From contig DATMBC010000065.1 of the NCBI GenBank assembly GCA_035559435.1, forward strand, positions 23,087-87,086: 64,000 nt of DNA, given 5' to 3'. Source of the DNA: a bacterium (GTDB taxonomy: Bacteria > Zixibacteria > MSB-5A5 > WJJR01). The notes under the pieces were generated by a model. That model made no database searches. It was not told where the DNA came from and saw nothing but the letters and a program-made list of their open reading frames with translations. A program made the position numbers and the translations under genes. Positions 58,263-64,000 of the stretch are shown here, in pieces (position 1 is the stretch's first letter; every line of letters starts with the position of its first letter).

Positions 58263-60764
58263 TTATCTCAGAAGCATCATCTTCTTGGTCGAACTGTGAC
58301 CGTTGGCCTCCAGCCGGTATAGGTACACCCCCGAAGCTGCCAGCGAGCCAAAACCGTTCCGACCATCCCAGGTCAACCGGACTTGTCCCTCGTCGCCGCG
58401 GCCTTCAAATTGGCGGATCGGCTGGCCAAGAACATTGTAGATAGTGAGATCCCAGTCTGAGTTCTCACTTAAGTCAAATGAAATGACTGTTCCTGCATTG
58501 AACGGGTTCGGAAAATTCTCATGGAGCCGGAATGCAGTCGGCATTTCGTCTGTTGCTGTGCGAAGAACTGGTTCATATCGTCCAACCGCCTTCACTACAA
58601 AGTCGCGTTTCATGCCCGGATCAGTCAGCCCAGGTAGTTCGAATTCGAAAGTGGCGATGTCTCCTTTGTGGAGAACCATAGCCGACGGATCTGAGCCTTG
58701 ATCTACGGGTTCTTCTTGCTGGGAGCCACGAAGCACAGAAACACTCGAAGCTCGGACCAACTGAACCATGGGTTCTTCTTGAACGAGGATGTGGTACGGT
58801 ACAGAATTCACCGCATATGGCCCCAGCCACGAGACCCGATACGTAACCAGATCCGTTGAACTGGCTGAGAAGCCCGGCACTACGAATCGACTTGAGGGAT
58901 TCTCCCTTGGCGGCAGCGCGGCGGAAGGGGACCATAGACCATCCGACGTAAGCAATTCCACCGTCAATTCCGGCTTCGAGCGGGTCGAGTTTGATGCCAC
59001 CTTTTCGACCGGGTGGCATCGGTCCTTGGCCGCTGCTGGGAGAAAGATCGCACCCTGATGTGCCCCGTAGGTCAACACCAACGACCCACTCTGTGGGGCT
59101 TCATAGTAGGAATCATCAAATGTAACCAACTCCGACAGTCGATCGTTGCCATCCTCGTCAATCGCACTCATTGGCGGCTGCCCTACAGACTCACAGAGTC
59201 TTACATTGCCTTCCGGGTCGCATGCCATGAGCGTTCCGGACGAGTGATCGACGACCATGATTTCGAGATCCCTCAAATAGGTGACTTCGTCCTCAAGTTC
59301 ACGCAACTGAAGTGTCAATCGTTCCTGATCGCGCGGAACCGGCGCAGTGATAGGATAAAGATCGGTGACCTCCTGTGTATAGCCGAAGCGTTCACAAGCC
59401 GTTAGCAGGGGATTCTCCTCAGCATACCCGCTCTCGCCGAGGACGAAGAGAACTGGGCAAGAGGGTGGTGGCGGGGAATAAGGCTTCTCCACCCAGAACC
59501 AGCGGACCTCCGACCAGTTACCCCAGATTGCGCAGGAGGGGGCGTCGGATCGCTGATTTCTGGCGCGAACGCGCCAATACCAGTCCCCGAAACTGAACGC
59601 TGGCCACTGATCGGCATCCCAGTTGGAAGCCGACAAATCAGACGCGGAGCGTTCGATGGAGTAGAAGCCGTTGCTGCCACTCACCTCGATCATATACGTG
59701 AGAATGCAGCCCGGCCCAGGGCTAACATCCGACCAATCAAAGTACGGGTTTCCGTCGGTGGTGCTGATCCCATTAAAGGGAGACATCAACAGCGGCGCGT
59801 CGGGCTGGGGCAGAGGCCCAGAAGAGACGCTCGTCGACTGGCTATTCGATGTCGATCCGCAAGGCGCGGTGGCTGTCAATCCAATATCGCAGGGACCGCA
59901 GAACCCAGACGGAGCTGTCCAAATGGTGCTACTGTTGTCAGGCGGATTGAAGCTTCCACCGCAAGAAGAGCTCCAACTCCAACCTGTCGGGTTTCCCGGG
60001 GCACTCGCGCTAAGTGAGTATATTTGCCCCGCCTCCACTGTGCCTGGCAAACCCGTAATCGAAGGTATGCCGGGTGGCCCGCCTACGATAGTCCATTCGC
60101 CCCCGTTGGCCCCCCAGCAATCGGTCTCTGCCCGCGCGATGACTGCGCAATCCCCAGTGAATCCTGCGGGTGGCGTCCATCTGGTGACATTGCTGGACGG
60201 GGCGCTAAAAGTCCCGATTCCAGACGGGTTTGTCGTCCAATGCCAACTTACTTCACATGGTGCTGAAACAGACGCAGACAGGTCATAACCCTGCCCTCCG
60301 CATACAGCCTCAGGCACTCCCAAGACCGTGACGGGCTGCGGCGAGTCATTGGGGAGGATCGTCACATGCAAAGTCGCCTCATCCGACAAGTCGCCGTCGT
60401 AGACTCTGACCGTCATATGACACTCGTATGGAATGCATCCGGAAATAATAACAGGGGGCACGATATCGATCATGTGTCCGATGCCGAAAGGATTCAAACT
60501 TGCCCAGCAGCAGTTGCCCGGGTTGCACTCAGACAAGGAAAACATCAATTGGTCGTCGCTCGATTCGGCATCTTCCGCATAGTCCCACAGGTCGAAACTG
60601 TCGGTGCAACCTGCCGTTACGACGATCTCGGGCAGCTCAAGGAAGTAAGGCGCCGTGTTCTGCGCATAGCCATTCATGGGGGCAACGCCCGCCAACAAAA
60701 CAACAATCACGGCGAATAGTTGGCAGTTCACGCCCGCACGCTGATTGGAAGTGCTCACGACCAC
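58263..60764 (-). CDS. Large secreted protein with Ig-like region and FlgD-like C-terminal module
   Basis: 833 residues. Signal peptide (LFAVIVVLLAGVAPMNGYAQ), a Cys-rich beta region (about 35-330: CTDSFDLWDYAEDAESSDDQLMFSLSECNPGNCCW, repeated W-x-P-P/S-G-F-x-G segments at RWTPPAGFTG and IWTAPSGFCGPCD), a fibronectin-like domain (about 330-430), an unknown domain (about 440-720) and the FlgD-like sorting module (744-833, HENFPNPFNAGTVISFDL). GTG 60764 or GTG 60758 (better spaced from AGGAG). Base composition is visibly less GC-rich than its neighbours, with less biased codon use, suggesting recent arrival or relaxed selection. Confidence 0.78.
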   Translation of the reverse strand: MVVSTSNQRAGVNCQLFAVIVVLLAGVAPMNGYAQNTAPYFLELPEIVVTAGCTDSFDLWDYAEDAESSDDQLMFSLSECNPGNCCWASLNPFGIGHMIDIVPPVIISGCIPYECHMTVRVYDGDLSDEATLHVTILPNDSPQPVTVLGVPEAVCGGQGYDLSASVSAPCEVSWHWTTNPSGIGTFSAPSSNVTRWTPPAGFTGDCAVIARAETDCWGANGGEWTIVGGPPGIPSITGLPGTVEAGQIYSLSASAPGNPTGWSWSSSCGGSFNPPDNSSTIWTAPSGFCGPCDIGLTATAPCGSTSNSQSTSVSSGPLPQPDAPLLMSPFNGISTTDGNPYFDWSDVSPGPGCILTYMIEVSGSNGFYSIERSASDLSASNWDADQWPAFSFGDWYWRVRARNQRSDAPSCAIWGNWSEVRWFWVEKPYSPPPPSCPVLFVLGESGYAEENPLLTACERFGYTQEVTDLYPITAPVPRDQERLTLQLRELEDEVTYLRDLEIMVVDHSSGTLMACDPEGNVRLCESVGQPPMSAIDEDGNDRLSELVTFDDSYYEAPQSGSLVLTYGAHQGAIFLPAAAKDRCHPVEKVASNSTRSKPELTVELLTSDGLWSPSAALPPRENPSSRFVVPGFSASSTDLVTYRVSWLGPYAVNSVPYHILVQEEPMVQLVRASSVSVLRGSQQEEPVDQGSDPSAMVLHKGDIATFEFELPGLTDPGMKRDFVVKAVGRYEPVLRTATDEMPTAFRLHENFPNPFNAGTVISFDLSENSDWDLTIYNVLGQPIRQFEGRGDEGQVRLTWDGRNGFGSLAASGVYLYRLEANGHSSTKKMMLLR

Positions 60765-61401
60765 TCTCCTCTCGTGACTTACTTCGTTTCCGTTGAGCCG
60801 GCGAGGCGTCCGCCAGCCGGACTGAGTATGCGAATGGCTAGTGCTCGGGCGCGTGCCTTCGGCCTAGGGTGATAGGGAGCGACCTGAACTTTAGTAGGGG
60901 AGAGAGCCTCCGGATGTCAATCGAATTTCGCTGCTTGAGTTGCGTCAAGATGAGTTCTTGACCTTCAGGATAGCTACTGCCCTATTCGTCGTTGTAACTC
61001 ATTGTCCGCCAGTCATACTTGCGATGCATGCTCCGGACTTCCCGTTGATCTGAGAATTAAGCGGCCGCCCGTTTCGGACGACCCGCTCCGAGCGCGAAGA
61101 ACGAGGACGATTGAATGGGAACTTGCCGATTGGCCGGCGTGATGGCCCCGCGCGCCATCATTGGATTTGGCGCACCCGCCCTTGTACGACAATCAGTACG
61201 ATTCCTTTTGAGGAGGGCGATGCTTCCGCCGAGCCTGCTCTTCCGCCGTCGCCATCGAGAGCAGACGTAGGGTGGGTGCAAAGAGCGCACCCACCCTACA
61301 TGGCGCGACGTTCGCTTCTGCAAACACCCATAGCCCCAAGCCCCGCCATGCGCTATCTTTATGGTCTGGCCCAAACGGCCAGCCACAAAGGACCGCATCT
61401 C
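60765..61401. other. Non-coding gap of 637 bp between divergent genes
   Basis: The first half (60765-61050) is AT-richer than the surrounding genome, like the neighbouring secreted-protein gene; it has no gene or RNA that I recognise. The second half holds the second 89-bp repeat (61212-61300). TATCTTTATGG near 61352 could be part of a promoter for ftcD, but no matching -35 is clear. Confidence 0.4.
61212..61300. repeat. 89-bp dispersed repeat, copy 2
   Basis: Matches 57891-57979 at 87 of 89 bases. The right end is a perfect 13-bp hairpin GTAGGGTGGGTGC-AAAGAGC-GCACCCACCCTAC. Two close copies 3.3 kb apart flank the remnant and the secreted protein gene as direct repeats. Confidence 0.87.
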
Positions 61402-62952
61402 ATGCCCGCACTCGTCGAATGCGTCCCGAATTTCTCCGAAGGACGCCGTCCTGAAATCGTCGATGCCATCATCGCCGCCGCCTTGACCGAAAACGGCGTT
61501 ATCCTGCTTGACAAGGAGATGGACGCCGACCACAACCGTTCGGTGGTGACGTTGGTCGGCGCGCCCGAACCGGTGGCGCGCGCCGCCTTCAATGCCGTGC
61601 GCAAGGCCGCCGAACTGATCGACATGCGCACCCACAAGGGCGAGCACCCGCGCATGGGCGCCACCGATGTGGTGCCGTTTGTGCCGATCGCCGGACTCAC
61701 ACTGACCGACTGCGCCACCCTGGCGCGTCAGCTGGGCCAGCGCATCGGCGAGGAGCTGGCGATCCCGGTCTATTTCTACGAGGCCGCCGCCACCCGTCCC
61801 GACCGCGAAAACCTCGCCGATGTCCGCCGCGGCGAATACGAGGGCATCCGCGACACCATCCAAACCGACCCCAACCGCCGCCCCGATGCCGGCCCGGCGA
61901 TCATGAATCTCAAGGCCGGCGCGACCGCCGTCGGCGCGCGCATGCCCCTGGTCGCCTACAATTGCTATCTGGCCACCAACCGCCTCTCGGTCGCCAAAGA
62001 GATCGCCAAGGCGATCCGTTTCGGCGGGGGCGGGCTGCGCTACTGCAAGGCGCTTGGATTTGAGATTAAGGACCGCGGCTGTGTCCAGGTCTCGATGAAT
62101 CTGGTTAACTACGAGAAGACGCCGATTTTTCGTGTCTTCGAGATGGTGAAATCCGAGGCCCGGCGCTGGGGGACGTATGTCACCTCTTCCGAAATCGTCG
62201 GCCTCACCCCGGCGCAATCGCTCTATGATGTCGCCGCCCATTACCTGCAGTTGGAGCGCTTCTCCTCCGAGCAGGTGCTCGAGGAAAAACTGCGCCGCGC
62301 GGTCGAGGCGCAGGCGCAGTCAGCCGGATGGACAGTCTTCGCCGACAGCGTCGCCTCCTCCGCGCCCGCGCCGGGCGGGGGAACGGTCTCCGCCGCCGCG
62401 GGGGCCCTGGCGGCCGCGTTGACCGCCATGGTCTGCCGTCTCACGGTGGGGAAGAAGAAATACGCCGCGGTGCAGTCCGAAATGGAGGCCGTGCTCGCCG
62501 AAGCCGAGACCCTGCGCGCCAAGCTGACCCGCCTGGCCGACGATGACGCCAAGGCCTTCGACCGTGTGATGGCCGCGCGCAAACTCCCAAAGGACACTCC
62601 CGCCGAAGTCACCGCCCGCGACCAAGCGATCGACACCGCCACCCGCGAGGCGGCGCAAGTGCCGCTGGAAGTCTGCCGTGCCGCCTGCCGCGTGATCGAG
62701 CTGGCCGCCATCTGCGCGGAGAAGGGCAACGCCAACGCGGTCTCCGATGCGGGGGTCGCCGCGCAGATGGCCCATTCGGCGATTGTCGGCGCCGGGCTGA
62801 ATGTGAAAATCAACATGGCGGGATTCCCCGATGCCGCCTTCCGTGAACAGATGCTCTCCGAAGCCGGGGAACTGCTGACCCGTGGCCAGAGTTTAAGCGA
62901 CAAGGTCCTGCGGACGGTCCATGCCCGCATCGACAATCCGGAAACCGCCTAA
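61402..62952 (+). CDS. ftcD: Bifunctional glutamate formimidoyltransferase/formimidoyl-THF cyclodeaminase
   Basis: 516 residues. N-terminal formimidoyltransferase (about 1-300): ECVPNFSEGRRPEIVDAI, THKGEHPRMGATDVVPFVP with catalytic His82, FGGGGLRYCKALGF. C-terminal cyclodeaminase (about 330-516): APAPGGGTVSAAAGALAAALTAMVCRLTVGKKKY, DDDAKAFDRVMAARKLPK, VSDAGVAAQMAHSAIVGAGLNVKIN. Both activities are fused in one chain, as in mammals and some bacteria; it completes histidine breakdown and feeds 5,10-methenyl-THF to one-carbon metabolism, including purN and purH here. ATG 61402 follows AAAGGA. Confidence 0.93.
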   Translation: MPALVECVPNFSEGRRPEIVDAIIAAALTENGVILLDKEMDADHNRSVVTLVGAPEPVARAAFNAVRKAAELIDMRTHKGEHPRMGATDVVPFVPIAGLTLTDCATLARQLGQRIGEELAIPVYFYEAAATRPDRENLADVRRGEYEGIRDTIQTDPNRRPDAGPAIMNLKAGATAVGARMPLVAYNCYLATNRLSVAKEIAKAIRFGGGGLRYCKALGFEIKDRGCVQVSMNLVNYEKTPIFRVFEMVKSEARRWGTYVTSSEIVGLTPAQSLYDVAAHYLQLERFSSEQVLEEKLRRAVEAQAQSAGWTVFADSVASSAPAPGGGTVSAAAGALAAALTAMVCRLTVGKKKYAAVQSEMEAVLAEAETLRAKLTRLADDDAKAFDRVMAARKLPKDTPAEVTARDQAIDTATREAAQVPLEVCRAACRVIELAAICAEKGNANAVSDAGVAAQMAHSAIVGAGLNVKINMAGFPDAAFREQMLSEAGELLTRGQSLSDKVLRTVHARIDNPETA

Positions 62953-62974
62953 TCGATCCTAACAGGAGCTTCCC

Positions 62975-64000
62975 TTGCGCCGTCACGTTTCATCGGTCCT
63001 GCTGGCCCTGTCGGTTCTGCCAACGCTTCTGGTCTTTGTCCCCGCGGCCCGGGCCGCCGATGCCGCCTACGAGCGCGACTTGATCTCCCGTCTCGAGGCC
63101 GCCTTCGCGCCCGCCGGTTCCGTGATCGTTGATGGCATCCCGGTCCACCGCACCTGCGCCTCGCCGCTTCTGCTCGAGACCCGGCTGCGCTGGCCCGATC
63201 TGTCCGCGGCCACGCGCGCGCAGATCGCCGGCGTGGTGGACTTCGACCGTCCGGCGCTCCCCGAGTTGTATGACACACCCGATGGCCTCTTCCGCATCCA
63301 CTACACGCGCACGGGGAGCGATTCGGTCAATCTCTCCTTCGGCATTGGGCCGGGGAATGTCCCCAACTATGTGCTCAACTGCGCGGAGATTCTGGAACGC
63401 GTGGTCGCCAAGCAGATCGACACCCTCGGGTTCCGTTTTCCGGTCTCCGATCAGATTCCGCGCCCCGGCGAGAATCCACGGTTCGACATTTACTTCGTGT
63501 CGTTGGCCAATTCCTTTTACGGCTTGACTTATCCCGACACGCTGGTCAACAACGGCCCCGGCAATCCGTGGTGGGCCACCAGTTGGATGGAACTGCACAG
63601 CGACTACACAAAACTCGCCGGATATGAGAGCCGCCCCTTCGACGCGATGGAGGTGACCGCGTCGCATGAGTTCCACCACGCCAGCCAGTGGTCGTATGAC
63701 GCCTTCGAGGCCGAGGAGCGCGTGGAGGGCGGCAGTCTGAAAAGCTTCCCCTGGTGGCTGGAAGTCTCCGCGACCGCGATGGAGGAGATCGTCTTCGACG
63801 ATGTGAACGACTACTACGGCTACCTGCCGTTTTGGTTCAACAACCCGAATGTCTCGCTGCGCGCCTTCTCCAACAGCGCATCGGTCGATGGGTTGCATCC
63901 CTACGCGTCGGTGATCTGGGCGCTCTATCTGGCCCAGACCCAGGGGCCGGAGATTCTGACGGAAATCTGGGAAGAGGCGGGCGAAGTCGACGGCTTCAAC
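62975..64000 (+). CDS. Secreted metalloprotease with HExxH motif (MXAN_6640-like), cut by window end
   Basis: 342 residues visible, open to the last base. TTG start with AGGAG six bases upstream; signal peptide RRHVSSVLLALSVLPTLLVFVPAARA, a propeptide-like region, and a zincin domain with ASHEFHHASQW (HExxH as HEFHH) and the downstream helix EVSATAMEEIVFDDVNDYY. The layout resembles the MXAN_6640 family of putative secreted zinc metalloproteases, which often end in sorting tails outside this window. Activity and substrate unknown. Confidence 0.72.
   Translation, partial: MRRHVSSVLLALSVLPTLLVFVPAARAADAAYERDLISRLEAAFAPAGSVIVDGIPVHRTCASPLLLETRLRWPDLSAATRAQIAGVVDFDRPALPELYDTPDGLFRIHYTRTGSDSVNLSFGIGPGNVPNYVLNCAEILERVVAKQIDTLGFRFPVSDQIPRPGENPRFDIYFVSLANSFYGLTYPDTLVNNGPGNPWWATSWMELHSDYTKLAGYESRPFDAMEVTASHEFHHASQWSYDAFEAEERVEGGSLKSFPWWLEVSATAMEEIVFDDVNDYYGYLPFWFNNPNVSLRAFSNSASVDGLHPYASVIWALYLAQTQGPEILTEIWEEAGEVDGFN

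Overview
The window is a high-GC, gene-dense bacterial chromosome segment with no rRNA, tRNA, phage or insertion-sequence gene that I can see. The organism is a diderm: it has bamA, a Skp/OmpH chaperone and lpxD. It also carries several secreted proteins that end in FlgD-like or type-IX-like sorting modules (motif YPNPFNAGTVISF) and one protein ending in a dockerin-type repeat pair. That mix, together with a HEFHH secreted metalloprotease and many high-GC palindromic intergenic repeats, suggests an uncultured FCB-group lineage, for example a Zixibacteria-like bacterium. The phylum is an inference, not a demonstration.

Layout. 1-1198: 3' end of clpC and rpmA. 1586-2977: fumC. 3272-7698, minus strand: rplU-bamA-skp-lpxD, an envelope-biogenesis operon led by a ribosomal protein gene. 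7850-11005: an ArsR-controlled cassette with two matching operator palindromes, encoding a permease, a small CxxC thioredoxin-like protein, ArsF-like and ArsG-like proteins. 11176-14121: uvrB and a predicted outer-membrane protein. 14271-16978: a ferrous-iron uptake operon (feoA, feoB, Cys-rich membrane peptide) behind a perfect DtxR-type palindrome. 17411-27093: secreted cohesin-like/FlgD-tail and dockerin proteins, a MIP18-family Fe-S assembly factor, a GT9-like transferase, an OPT transporter, a TPR lipoprotein and an Ig-like lipoprotein. 27153-30961: MscS, a TPR protein and an RsbW-RsbU fusion.

31061-38320 is the heat-shock operon: a perfect CIRCE element, then hrcA-grpE-dnaK-dnaJ followed by rsmE, HIT and an inositol-monophosphatase-family gene. 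38463-43189 holds DoxX, HAD phosphatase, bS21, CvpA, NfeD and slipin. 43281-46298 and on: a nested stem-loop leader, glnA, gatA, gatB. 48157-51400: purN-purC-purH, running into coaBC, a 4Fe-4S uracil-DNA glycosylase, a mannose-1-phosphate guanylyltransferase, a Sua5-family protein, a low-molecular-weight phosphatase and a DUF3108 protein. 56908-58112: a deoxyhypusine-synthase-like gene and a remnant of a second copy. 58263-64000: a large secreted protein, bifunctional ftcD, and the start of a secreted metalloprotease cut by the window end.

The gaps between genes are unusually structured. Two related palindromic repeat subfamilies share GTCAT...ATCTTTGTT ends and occur singly or as tail-to-tail pairs. 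A third family of cruciform elements appears inside the dnaK operon, and an 89-bp element is present twice with two differences. Points most worth a second look: the ArsR/ArsF/ArsG cassette with its twin operators, the nested helices upstream of glnA, the repeat-flanked deoxyhypusine-synthase remnant, the internally repeated insertion in the OPT transporter, the RsbW-transmembrane-RsbU fusion, and an intrinsic terminator that overlaps the start of a lipoprotein gene.
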